From positions 682,001-746,000 of the forward strand of contig CP054675.1 of the NCBI GenBank assembly GCA_013348845.1: DNA of 64,000 nt, in the 5' to 3' direction. Each line of letters opens with the position of its first letter. Position 1 is the first letter of the stretch. This document shows, one piece after another, positions 38,372-46,682 of the stretch. Below the pieces are notes generated by a model. The model had not been told where the DNA came from, made no database searches, and was given only the letters and a program-made list of their open reading frames with translations. Source of the DNA: Candidatus Tepidiaquacella proteinivora. GTDB lineage: Bacteria > Bacteroidota > Ignavibacteria > Tepidaquicellales > Tepidaquicellaceae. Both the position numbers and the translations under genes were made by a program.

Positions 38372-38830
38372 TTAATTTATCGTATCATTATTATTAATTA
38401 TTAATCTGTTTCTTTTATCATTAGGGTCATCAATATTTAAAACAAAAGCAGATATAATTGGCTTTAATTCCGACAATTCCACTCTGAAAACAGCAGAAGT
38501 TGAAATCTTGTCAATAATAAATTCGAAATCCTGTTCAGAAATTAAACCAAGTTCTTTCAAAGAAATTAAATACCCAAGCGACTCTGGAGTAAATAATCTT
38601 TGCTCTGCCGGGTTCAAGACCCTAATAGATTTAGGAGAACTTATATTTTTAAAGAATACTTTCTCATCTTCCTGAATTTTGGAATAAATCCAAGCAATTG
38701 CAGCATTAATTTCAGAATCACTATATCCAAACCGAATTAATTCCTTGTAATCAATATCATTCAAGTCTTTTTGACGCTTCAATTCTTTTAATATGTACAT
38801 TATTATCTCAAGAATTCTTTCGTGATACAT
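38372..38830 (-). CDS. smg: DUF494/Smg family protein
   Basis: This is a helical protein of 152 residues from the ATG at 38830. A TTG two codons earlier is possible, but ATG is preferred. It matches the Smg/DUF494 layout: RILEIIMYILKEL at the start, a region NDIDYKELIRFGYSDSEINAAIAW that resembles a winged-helix-like N-terminal half, then the family-typical AEQRLFTPESLGYLISLKELGLI. Its position next to topA also fits the family. Molecular function is not established. It overlaps ybeY by 23 bp. Confidence 0.78.
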   Translation of the reverse strand: MYHERILEIIMYILKELKRQKDLNDIDYKELIRFGYSDSEINAAIAWIYSKIQEDEKVFFKNISSPKSIRVLNPAEQRLFTPESLGYLISLKELGLISEQDFEFIIDKISTSAVFRVELSELKPIISAFVLNIDDPNDKRNRLIINNNDTIN

Positions 38831-39275
38831 TTTCAAAATCCTTTAAAAATTTTAAATAAAAATCTTCTTTTTGACGCATTATCATTTTTTCTTTCCTTGT
38901 ATTGTCAGAATAATCACAAATGTGCAAAATACCATGTATGATTACTCTAAACAATTCATTCATCAAAGTCGTTTTATATTTCTTTGCATTGGATTTTACC
39001 GTCTCCACAGAAATTATAACATCAGCTTCAGTAAAATCATTATCATATCTAAAAGTCAGAACATCAGTTTCATAGTTATGGTTCAAATATTTTTTATTTA
39101 AATCCTTAATTTTACTATCATCAGTTAAATTCAAATTTATAACATCACATATTTGATTTTCAAGAGAAAAAATTTTTTGAGCGATATATTTCACTTTATA
39201 TTTAAATATTTTCAAATCTTTTTTGTTCCAACTAATTGGAAAATCAATATAAAAATTTATAACCGGGATAATCAA
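38808..39275 (-). CDS. ybeY: Endoribonuclease YbeY (rRNA maturation factor)
   Basis: This is a 155-residue UPF0054 metalloprotein involved in 16S rRNA 3'-end maturation and ribosome quality control. The zinc site motif is HGILHICDYSD: the first two His are kept and the third ligand position is Asp rather than His, a variant known from Bacteroidota YbeY proteins. The LNHDYETDVLTFRYD-like strand (seen as NHNYETDVLTF) is also present. The start is TTG (39275), as two in-frame TAA codons lie just upstream. Confidence 0.9.
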   Translation of the reverse strand: MIIPVINFYIDFPISWNKKDLKIFKYKVKYIAQKIFSLENQICDVINLNLTDDSKIKDLNKKYLNHNYETDVLTFRYDNDFTEADVIISVETVKSNAKKYKTTLMNELFRVIIHGILHICDYSDNTRKEKMIMRQKEDFYLKFLKDFENVSRKNS

Positions 39276-39287
39276 ATGATTATTTTA

Positions 39288-39713
39288 TTAACTTTCAATT
39301 AATGATAATGCTACTGCAGAAATCAACTTTTCGGAACTTAATTTTCTAAAATCACTTCGTAATAACTTTTTATCAATATTAGAATATAAAGCACAATCCC
39401 CCTGTTGTGATATAATCAAACCTGAAACAGTCTTATTGTTTTCGGAAACAAAAATTACCTCATCAAGTACACTGCTTAAAATAAAATAATTACTCTTCTG
39501 TAATTGCAAATGAGTATTAGTTGTATAAACAGATATCAAACTGTTATCTTTTGCTTCAACAAAAATATCTATTGAAATTTTCGTCATATCCCGCTGACTT
39601 CCAATTACAAGAGAATAAGTATTCTTTGAAACTGAAAATTTCTTACGAAACAATTTTCCAATTTCCTTTATCGAACTACTTGTATAAAATCGTTTAATAT
39701 TCCTTAGTCTCAA
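39288..39713 (-). CDS. Hypothetical protein
   Basis: This is a 141-residue soluble-looking protein with no signal peptide. It is beta-rich in the middle (SLVIGSQRDMTKISIDIFVEAKD, then YFILSSVLDEVIFVSE), with a basic N-terminus and an alpha-helical end (LSSEKLISAVALSLIES). A TTG at 39713 is the only start near the upstream in-frame stop; the first ATG (about residue 43) would lose a third of the protein. It is the first gene of the ybeY-smg-topA operon. No family is recognised. Confidence 0.55.
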   Translation of the reverse strand: MRLRNIKRFYTSSSIKEIGKLFRKKFSVSKNTYSLVIGSQRDMTKISIDIFVEAKDNSLISVYTTNTHLQLQKSNYFILSSVLDEVIFVSENNKTVSGLIISQQGDCALYSNIDKKLLRSDFRKLSSEKLISAVALSLIES

Positions 39714-39858
39714 TCTTATTTAATTAATTATTTAAAAACTTTATTTATAAAAACCTAAAATACTTAACAAATTATACAAAATTAAATAAATCAAATTACA
39801 TTTTAAACTTATAAATTATTTAGAGAAAAATAACATAAAATACTAAATTTATCATTCA

Positions 39859-40941
39859 TTAATTTATCTCATTAATGTTAATAATGCCATCATCAGTAAT
39901 TAATAATTGACTTTCCGGGAAATCATGTGTGGATAATTTTCTTATTAATTTTATCGCAGCATTACTTTTATCAAGAACAGGAATACCTCTTTTTATTTGT
40001 TTGCAGGGAAATATTCTTCCGTGTAAAAATTCACCATTTTTATTTATAAAAATTTTTAAAATAGGGGCTAAACCAAGTTTCCCGGAAAATCCAAATTTCC
40101 CATAAGTACAAAAATTACCGAGGCTATAGGCAATAATTCTACCATTATATAACTCAATCCCTCTTGGGACATGCGGGCCATGACAAAATATAACATCTGC
40201 TCCAGAGTCAATCATTTTATGAGCGAATTCATATATATTTCCCCTATCCTCATTCATATAAAATTCCCGCTTTCTCGTAACATTAACAGAAGATTCACCT
40301 TCTGCTCCTGCGTGTATTGAAACTACAATAATTGATGTATCATTATTAATTTCTTCAATAATATTTAATGCTTTTTCAATATCATTCAGGTAGTGGTTTC
40401 TTGCAAAGCCTGTGAAAATAATATTCCTATTCTTTAAAACTATATTACAGAAAGGTTTTTCCCTTAAGCCAAAATATCCGATACCAAGAGAATCAAGAGT
40501 TGTTTTTGTACTTATTCTACCTTCCAGCCCCATATCATTAGAGTGATTATTTGCAAGGTTCACGAAATCAAAGCCAGCCTCTTTGAGATATTTCGCATAT
40601 CTTGTAGGTGTCCTAAATGCAACGCATCCATCGCATATTTTAGGCGAACCACCTTTATCCAACAATGGTCCTTCTAAATTACCAATTGTTAAATCCGCAT
40701 CCTGTAATATTTCACTGACATCTTTAAATAAATATTTACCATCATCAGGTGGCAAATCATTTGATGGATAAGTGCTTCCCATCATAATATCACCAACAAA
40801 AATTAATGAAATAGTATCATCAAGAATAACCATACTATCGTTTTTTAACTCATTATTAATATTATTCTTTTGCTCATTCTCACAAGACAAAAAAAATATC
40901 ATTGATAAATTAAGTACAGCAATAAAAATATATTTAAACAT
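39859..40941 (-). CDS. CapA-family lipoprotein (PGA_cap metallophosphatase-like)
   Basis: This is a 360-residue lipoprotein: signal peptide ending in the lipobox FFLSC (Cys near 20). The calcineurin-like CapA fold shows VGDIMMGS, GNLEGPLL, NLANNHSNDMG, SIHAGAEGE, FCHGPHVPRGIE and AYSLGNFC, i.e. the complete metal-binding set. Relatives take part in poly-gamma-glutamate capsule synthesis, but many members have no known substrate. It is the last gene of the kinase/namZ run, 12 bp after the kinase gene. The lipid anchor places it at the periplasmic face of a membrane. Confidence 0.88.
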   Translation of the reverse strand: MFKYIFIAVLNLSMIFFLSCENEQKNNINNELKNDSMVILDDTISLIFVGDIMMGSTYPSNDLPPDDGKYLFKDVSEILQDADLTIGNLEGPLLDKGGSPKICDGCVAFRTPTRYAKYLKEAGFDFVNLANNHSNDMGLEGRISTKTTLDSLGIGYFGLREKPFCNIVLKNRNIIFTGFARNHYLNDIEKALNIIEEINNDTSIIVVSIHAGAEGESSVNVTRKREFYMNEDRGNIYEFAHKMIDSGADVIFCHGPHVPRGIELYNGRIIAYSLGNFCTYGKFGFSGKLGLAPILKIFINKNGEFLHGRIFPCKQIKRGIPVLDKSNAAIKLIRKLSTHDFPESQLLITDDGIININEIN

Positions 40942-40953
40942 AAACGAAGTTAT

Positions 40954-42498
40954 TTATCTTACAATCTCAACTTCCCCGTGTGTAATATAATTATATTTAT
41001 TATCTAAAAGCGTAACCTTGTATGTCCCAGGAGTTGTGAAATTAATTTTCTTTTTATCCTGAAAATAAATATAATTCCACTCCGGCTGAACAGTAAATTG
41101 GATGGTGCGAATAGTTTTTTCTTTTATTTTATTTCCGAATTCATCTTTAATTTGTGATATTCTTATATAAACATTTTTTATACCGACTGACTTTTTAATA
41201 GGTCTATAATCAACCATTACTGTAAGGTAGCCAGTTGTAAATCTATCACTAACTCCTATTTCCCCAAGTTCTGGATCGTATGATTCACAAAAATATAATT
41301 TTGGTCTTGTTTTACTATCATAAATATCATTCTCACCATTTTTATTCAGAGTATCAATTCCCCTTTGAGTAACTGGCTTTTGCTTAAAAAGATTTTCTGA
41401 ACTAACAAATTTATAAATTAAAATCCCTGCAATTAAAAATATCATAGCAACTACAATAGCAATTATTACCGGAATCAAGTTTCCCTTTTTTGGCTGTTGA
41501 TGTTGATAACCTGGGATTCCTGAGTCTTGATAATATGTATTACCCGAGTAGTTGACTTTTGTATAATCAGTTTGATTTTCCGGAGTTGTCATTGTGAATA
41601 CTTTTTTCTCTTGAACCTTATCAATATTCAATTTGGGTTGTTCAATATTTGCGAATTTCACACCACCTTTTAAGAGTCTGTAATTTTCTAACGCACTAAT
41701 TAATTCGCTGTAACTGCTAAATCTATCCAGCGGATTTTTTTGTGTTGCTTTAGTTATTATCGATTCTAATTCCTGAGAAATATTTGGGATATAATTTCTT
41801 ATTGGTGGTAGAGATTCTCTCAAAATCTTATCTTTAATCAAATATTCACTTGATACATTATATTCAAAGGGCTTTCGACCGGTAAGTGAATAAAACATAA
41901 CAACCCCAAGTGAATAAATATCAGAGCGAAAATCATAATCTAAACCCTTGATTTGCTCAGGGCTCATATACATTATTGTACCTTTAAAATTATCAGTTAA
42001 AGAGATAAAGGATTTATCATTAAATACTTTCGCAATACCGAAATCAAGTATTTTCGGAACATCATTATCAAGTAAAATTACATTGGAAGGTTTTATGTTT
42101 CCGTGTAAGACTCCTTTTTTGTGAGCATATTGACAGGCATCTAAAATCTTTGAAAAGATACTAACAAGTCTATTCTCTTGTATCGGGCCATTTATTTTCT
42201 CTACATAAATATCTAATGGATATCCTTGTACATATTCTGTTAAAAACATCAGGTTTCCATTTTGTTCAATGAAATCCATTATCGATACAATATTCGGGTG
42301 ATTAAGATTAGATAAAATCTTCGCTTCACTGATAAAGTGCGATTTAAATTGTTCATTAGAAGAAAGGGCAGGATTTAAAACTTTAATTGCTACAAATTTT
42401 TCCTTTAATACCTGATTCTGTGCTAAATAAACAGTCCCCTTTGCACCTTCCCCTATTTTCTTTATTACTTTGTAATTAAAAATTATTTCTCCTATCAT
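40954..42498 (-). CDS. Transmembrane Ser/Thr kinase-like protein (catalytic Asp to Asn) with novel C-terminal domain
   Basis: This is a 514-residue bitopic protein. A cytosolic PKN2-type kinase domain (about 8-270) has the glycine loop GEGAKGTVY, Lys39 (VAIK), Glu58, DFG at 152-154 and SPEQ. The catalytic loop reads HGNIKPSN, so the base Asp is Asn134 and activity is doubtful. A linker to about 335, one transmembrane helix (about 338-362) and an extracytoplasmic domain at about 398-514 follow. The last domain starts KLYFCESY and contains GYLTVMVD and YFQDKK. It is clearly homologous to the lipoprotein at 46214. It may act as a pseudokinase sensor or scaffold. Confidence 0.88.
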   Translation of the reverse strand: MIGEIIFNYKVIKKIGEGAKGTVYLAQNQVLKEKFVAIKVLNPALSSNEQFKSHFISEAKILSNLNHPNIVSIMDFIEQNGNLMFLTEYVQGYPLDIYVEKINGPIQENRLVSIFSKILDACQYAHKKGVLHGNIKPSNVILLDNDVPKILDFGIAKVFNDKSFISLTDNFKGTIMYMSPEQIKGLDYDFRSDIYSLGVVMFYSLTGRKPFEYNVSSEYLIKDKILRESLPPIRNYIPNISQELESIITKATQKNPLDRFSSYSELISALENYRLLKGGVKFANIEQPKLNIDKVQEKKVFTMTTPENQTDYTKVNYSGNTYYQDSGIPGYQHQQPKKGNLIPVIIAIVVAMIFLIAGILIYKFVSSENLFKQKPVTQRGIDTLNKNGENDIYDSKTRPKLYFCESYDPELGEIGVSDRFTTGYLTVMVDYRPIKKSVGIKNVYIRISQIKDEFGNKIKEKTIRTIQFTVQPEWNYIYFQDKKKINFTTPGTYKVTLLDNKYNYITHGEVEIVR

Positions 42499-42513
42499 AT
42501 TTTTGTAATTTAT

Positions 42514-43779
42514 TTAATATAATAAAAATTTATTTATTTTATTTTTAAAATTTTCTACATCACTTTGCCAGGATTTCAAAATATAATTATATGATTCATT
42601 ATTATTAATCATAATTCTCAGTTTATTTGTTCCCGCTAACTTGTCAATAAAGTTGTTATTTATCCATTTAAAGTTTTTTTCAAGATTCTTTAAACTCAGG
42701 AGTATTGCGATTGCAGTTTCCATCGGTTTATATTCCTGAAAGTTTGTTAACGTAATTTTTATTCCATAACATTTCTCATTACAATATTTAGGTACATAAC
42801 CGGATTTATCTTTTACAGGTGTAAATTCTGTTTTTTGAAAATCAACTCCACTTAAACTATACTTACTTAATTCATTTAATAATAAATCAGAATTACAAAA
42901 AGGTGACCCGAATAATGTGAATGGAAACTCTGTCCCCCTGCCTTCCGAAATATTTGTTCCTTCAAGAAAACAAAGAGCAGGATATAGACGCGCAGACTCT
43001 AAATTTCTTATATTTGGAGATGGATTAACCCATTTAATATTCAGGTTTTTAAAGTCTGTAGTTCTGTTATATCCTTGCATTTTCATAATTTTTAAATTCA
43101 TTATATTTCCATTTCCTTGTAAAACAGATTTAAGATAATTTCCGAGTTCTCCGGTTGTCATTCCGTAGCAAACTGGTGTAGGAATCATTCCAACAAAAGA
43201 TGAAAAATCGGGTTCAAGAAGAAAACCTGAGACATAATTCAAATTATGCATTGCCGGCCTGTCACATATTATAAACTGAATCCCGTTTTTCTTTGCATCT
43301 TTCATTGTAAGATAAAGAGTTGATGTATAAGTATAGAATCTGACCCCAAGGTCTTGAATATCATATATTAAAACATCTATATCATTTAAATATTCATCCT
43401 TAATATTTTTCTGTTTATCATAAAGAGAAATTACAGGAATACCAAATAAATTCTCCTGATATCCATCATCACTAAAAAACCCATGTTCCGGTGTAAATAT
43501 CCTTACAATATTTATATTTTTTTCAGTTAAGGCTTTGACAAGATGCTGACCATCAGGCAAAATACCTGTTTGATTTGTAATAACTGCAACCCTTTTATCT
43601 AAAAGTAAATTCAGGGAATCAAATAATGTTTCTCCTCCGGTTTTAAATTCTGAAATGTTAGGATAATTTTTATTCCCAAAAGTTAAATCTAAATTCAAAA
43701 AAGAAAAAAATAACATTAAAAAAACAAATAATATTATAAAAATAAAAAATATTTTACGGAAATTATTTTTTATCATCAT
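42514..43779 (-). CDS. namZ: Exo-beta-N-acetylmuramidase NamZ-like (DUF1343)
   Basis: This is a 421-residue protein with an N-terminal hydrophobic signal or anchor segment (about 10-30). The DUF1343/NamZ motifs are clear: RVAVITNQTG, RIFTPEHGFF, YDIQDLGVRFYTY, CDRPAMHN, CYGMTTGELG, WVNPSPNIRN and EGTNISEGRGTEFPF. Characterised NamZ removes terminal MurNAc from peptidoglycan fragments. It is exported here, so it should work in the periplasm or on the surface. Its start overlaps the upstream bitopic-protein gene by 17 bp. Together with anmK it indicates MurNAc turnover. Confidence 0.9.
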   Translation of the reverse strand: MMIKNNFRKIFFIFIILFVFLMLFFSFLNLDLTFGNKNYPNISEFKTGGETLFDSLNLLLDKRVAVITNQTGILPDGQHLVKALTEKNINIVRIFTPEHGFFSDDGYQENLFGIPVISLYDKQKNIKDEYLNDIDVLIYDIQDLGVRFYTYTSTLYLTMKDAKKNGIQFIICDRPAMHNLNYVSGFLLEPDFSSFVGMIPTPVCYGMTTGELGNYLKSVLQGNGNIMNLKIMKMQGYNRTTDFKNLNIKWVNPSPNIRNLESARLYPALCFLEGTNISEGRGTEFPFTLFGSPFCNSDLLLNELSKYSLSGVDFQKTEFTPVKDKSGYVPKYCNEKCYGIKITLTNFQEYKPMETAIAILLSLKNLEKNFKWINNNFIDKLAGTNKLRIMINNNESYNYILKSWQSDVENFKNKINKFLLY

Positions 43780-44629
43780 CTTTCAGACCTTCTTCTTTTT
43801 CTGATTTTCTGATATTGTCTTTTTCTTTCTTCTCTTTCTGTTCATTATCGGTATCCTTTTCACCTTCTTTTATTTCAGTTTCTTTCAATTCTTTATTTTC
43901 TTTTAATTCATCAATTTTCTTAACGGAATCCACCTTCCTTTTAGCTGAAGAATCAATAATAATGACTTCAGTCTCCTTTTTCTTCTTTTTGACATTTGAA
44001 GTATCTTTTAAAGGAATACCAATAATTTCTTTTTCCCTTCGAATTTCTGAAAGAAGTTCAAATGATTTCAAAAAAATTGTATCATTTTTAAATTCAAAGT
44101 CAATAATATATTCAACATTTATAAAATCACCTTCTAAAAAATTAGTTCTATAAATCCAGCTATTAATACCAAAATCTTTAAATGTTTTACTTTCTATAAC
44201 AATACTATGGACAAAGCCTCTTTTAGACAACAATTCCTTAAGACGCTTTAAGCCACAGTTTTCATTGAAATTTGACTCAATATAGGAAACAACATCAAAA
44301 TAAAATTTCACTGAATCAGGTAAAGGTTCATCATTATGCAGATAAAATAAAAGAGATTCAATATTGGATTCTAATCCGGTAGGATAATTTCTAATTGACC
44401 TTTTTTCCTTTTCTATAATATCTTTATTTCCTCCTGTGATAAACAACAAGACTACAATTATCAAAAGTAAAGGAATCAGGAAGTATAGTATATTAATCTT
44501 ATATTTAATTAATTTTTCTTTGAAAGAAGTTTTAGGTTTTTTCTCTTTCTTATTAAAAGGTGAAGAGAAAACATTATCTTTTAGATTTTTCTTCTTATCA
44601 TTTTCATCTAAGTTTTGAGTATTTTTCAT
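43763..44629 (-). CDS. Bitopic membrane protein with lysine/glutamate-rich tail, unknown
   Basis: This 288-residue protein has a basic cytosolic N-terminus (about 1-47), one transmembrane helix (about 48-68, YFLIPLLLIIVVLLF) and a folded region at about 85-205 with mixed helices and strands. It ends in about 80 residues of nearly pure Lys/Glu/Asp low-complexity sequence. The positive-inside rule puts the folded part and tail outside the cytoplasm. No family is recognised. It overlaps namZ by 17 bp, so a joint role in the envelope is likely. Confidence 0.65.
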   Translation of the reverse strand: MKNTQNLDENDKKKNLKDNVFSSPFNKKEKKPKTSFKEKLIKYKINILYFLIPLLLIIVVLLFITGGNKDIIEKEKRSIRNYPTGLESNIESLLFYLHNDEPLPDSVKFYFDVVSYIESNFNENCGLKRLKELLSKRGFVHSIVIESKTFKDFGINSWIYRTNFLEGDFINVEYIIDFEFKNDTIFLKSFELLSEIRREKEIIGIPLKDTSNVKKKKKETEVIIIDSSAKRKVDSVKKIDELKENKELKETEIKEGEKDTDNEQKEKKEKDNIRKSEKEEGLKDDDKK

Positions 44630-44642
44630 TTTTCAGATAAAT

Positions 44643-46109
44643 TTATCTACTAAATAATTTTTGGACAACAAATTTAACATTTTCAATTTTTATAACTTTA
44701 AATATAAAAATCAAAGTTATAAAAGCAAAGAAAAGAATAATTTTAAAATAAATGAGACCTGACCCTGCAAATGAACTTACATAATAAAATAAAATAATAG
44801 TAATAAAAATTGAAATAAAAATGTTGAGCAATTTTATATATTCATATTGAATTTTATAATATTTATTTACAACAAGAAATATTCCAATAGCCATAGAAAT
44901 ATAACTAAATAATGAAGCAATAGCAGAACCTAAAATTCCAAAAAGAGGGATTAAAGCTAAGTTCAGCAATATATTTACTAAAGCAGCAACAACCGTAATA
45001 AGGGAAAGATATTTAGTTTTTTTCATTATATAAATTCCCGGCATCAGGTTAATATAAATACCATAAATCAGATAAGCAAATAAAACAATAGGAACAATAT
45101 TCAAGCCAGACCAATATGCCTGACCAATTAAATATCCTTTATTAAAAAATTTAATTTTAACAATATCATTAATAAATAAAGTTAAAACAATAAAGAGAAA
45201 TGCTTCTGCTAATGTAAAAAGTGTTAATACTTTAGAGAAAAGATTTTTTGCATTCGGGTCTTTATAGTTTTGCATAAAAAATGGCCGCCAGGCGAACTCA
45301 AACATTGATACAAAGAGCATCATAAATATTCCCAATTTATAATTCGCCTGAAAAATCCCAACCTCCGAATAATCCTTTGTAACAAGATAAATCATAGGCC
45401 TGCTAATAACCTGTATAATATTGGAACTAATACCTGCCGGTATGTATGGCAAAGAAAATCTTAATAGCTCAGAAATTAAATTTTTGTTTATACTAAATGA
45501 AACATTCTTAAAAACAATTGGTGATAGTAATAAAAACGTTACCACTGATGCAACAACATTACTAATAAAAATAGCATCAATTCCCCATCTGAATCCAAGT
45601 ATTAAAATAAAATTAAGTGATACATTTACACCAATATTTATTAACTTAATTATTACAAACTTCACAGGTTTATGTGATAATCTCAGATAGGCAAACGGAA
45701 CAATAGAAACAGCATCAAAGAAAAGTATTATCGCGGTGTATTTTAAAATATAATCTCTACCTTCAGGAACCTGAAAAAGCCAGGAAAGATTTTTTGAAAA
45801 AAGAAAAAGGATTGAAGATAAAACCAATGAATTAAGAAAAATTCCTATAAACGGGTGAGTAAAATTTTCTTTTGCATTCCCGACTTCCAGAGTTGCTGCA
45901 AATCTGAAATAACCAGACTCCAAACCAATCGTGAAAAAGACATTTAAGATGGCAATGTATGCGTAAATGTTAGCAACAATACCAAACTCACCCGGTGCAA
46001 AAATATTGGTATAAAGGGGAACAAATAGGAAATTTATAAACCGACCAATTATAGTATTAGTACCATATATTAATGTATCTTTCGATAAAGTCTTAATCTT
46101 TTCAAACAT
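44643..46109 (-). CDS. Polysaccharide biosynthesis flippase (Wzx/MOP family)
   Basis: This is a 488-residue membrane protein with about 14 hydrophobic segments. The typical Wzx/RfbX N-terminus is present (KDTLIYGTNTIIGRFINFLFVPLYTNIFAPGEFGIV). Such proteins flip lipid-linked oligosaccharide units across the inner membrane for O-antigen, capsule or exopolysaccharide. No polymerase or glycosyltransferase cluster is beside it, so the substrate is open. A terminator-like hairpin upstream separates it from the lipoprotein gene, so it may have its own promoter within the 104-bp gap. Confidence 0.87.
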   Translation of the reverse strand: MFEKIKTLSKDTLIYGTNTIIGRFINFLFVPLYTNIFAPGEFGIVANIYAYIAILNVFFTIGLESGYFRFAATLEVGNAKENFTHPFIGIFLNSLVLSSILFLFSKNLSWLFQVPEGRDYILKYTAIILFFDAVSIVPFAYLRLSHKPVKFVIIKLINIGVNVSLNFILILGFRWGIDAIFISNVVASVVTFLLLSPIVFKNVSFSINKNLISELLRFSLPYIPAGISSNIIQVISRPMIYLVTKDYSEVGIFQANYKLGIFMMLFVSMFEFAWRPFFMQNYKDPNAKNLFSKVLTLFTLAEAFLFIVLTLFINDIVKIKFFNKGYLIGQAYWSGLNIVPIVLFAYLIYGIYINLMPGIYIMKKTKYLSLITVVAALVNILLNLALIPLFGILGSAIASLFSYISMAIGIFLVVNKYYKIQYEYIKLLNIFISIFITIILFYYVSSFAGSGLIYFKIILFFAFITLIFIFKVIKIENVKFVVQKLFSR

Positions 46110-46154
46110 ATTGTTGTAAAAAATAAACTAAATATATGAAAATAATAATACTAA

Positions 46155-46176
46155 AAAGTAAATCAAGATTTACTTT
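46155..46176 (-). terminator. Terminator-like hairpin after the lipoprotein gene
   Basis: A perfect 10-bp inverted repeat (AAAGTAAATC/GATTTACTTT, 2-nt centre) lies 38 bp past the 46214 stop. Reading the minus strand, the second arm runs into a T-rich stretch. It probably ends lipoprotein transcription before the flippase operon. Confidence 0.5.
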
Positions 46177-46213
46177 CCCCTCTGTTTAAACCGGATTGTT
46201 TAATCAGTAAGAA

Positions 46214-46639
46214 TTACTTCTTAACCACTTCTACTTCGCCGGAAGCAATTTTTTTTCCGTTCTTATCTGCTAATGTAACACGATAAGTTCCTGGCAGTTT
46301 GAAACCGAGTCTCTCTTTATCCTGAAAATACAAATAATCCCACTCTGCTCTGACAGTAAAAGGAATTATATCAATTTCCTTTTCAGCTATTTCATCACCA
46401 TTTTCATCTTTAATCTGCGTTAAAATTAAATCCACATCATCAACACCCACTTTTCTATTCTCAGGCCTTAAATCTACCATAACGGTCAGATAGCCCGGTG
46501 TGAATCTGTTACTAACACCAATTTCTTTACCATCTACATAATCCTCACAAAAATAAAGAGAACTTTTCTTCCCACAACCATTAAACAGCAATAAAAAAAT
46601 AATACCACTCAAAGCGAAAAGAAAAATCTTTTTAATCAT
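46214..46639 (-). CDS. Lipoprotein consisting of the kinase-type FCE(S/D)Y domain
   Basis: This is a 141-residue protein: signal peptide with lipobox LFNGC (Cys near 22), then one domain starting LYFCEDY. The domain matches the extracytoplasmic domain of the kinase at 40954 almost end to end. Shared blocks include EIGVS, GYLTVMVD, QIKDE, the EW.Y.YFQDK stretch and PGTY.VTL (about 60 of 115 positions identical by hand alignment). It has the look of a small beta-sandwich. No named family is recognised. It may be a soluble competitor, ligand carrier or partner of the kinase ectodomain. Confidence 0.82.
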   Translation of the reverse strand: MIKKIFLFALSGIIFLLLFNGCGKKSSLYFCEDYVDGKEIGVSNRFTPGYLTVMVDLRPENRKVGVDDVDLILTQIKDENGDEIAEKEIDIIPFTVRAEWDYLYFQDKERLGFKLPGTYRVTLADKNGKKIASGEVEVVKK

Positions 46640-46682
46640 AGTATTTTTTTTATTTAAGTAAAGTTAAAAATAAATTAATTCA

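Noticed and set aside
38860-38920. Broken YbeY because the third zinc His is missing
   Set aside because: Asp at this position is a known variant in Bacteroidota YbeY proteins, so the enzyme is probably functional.
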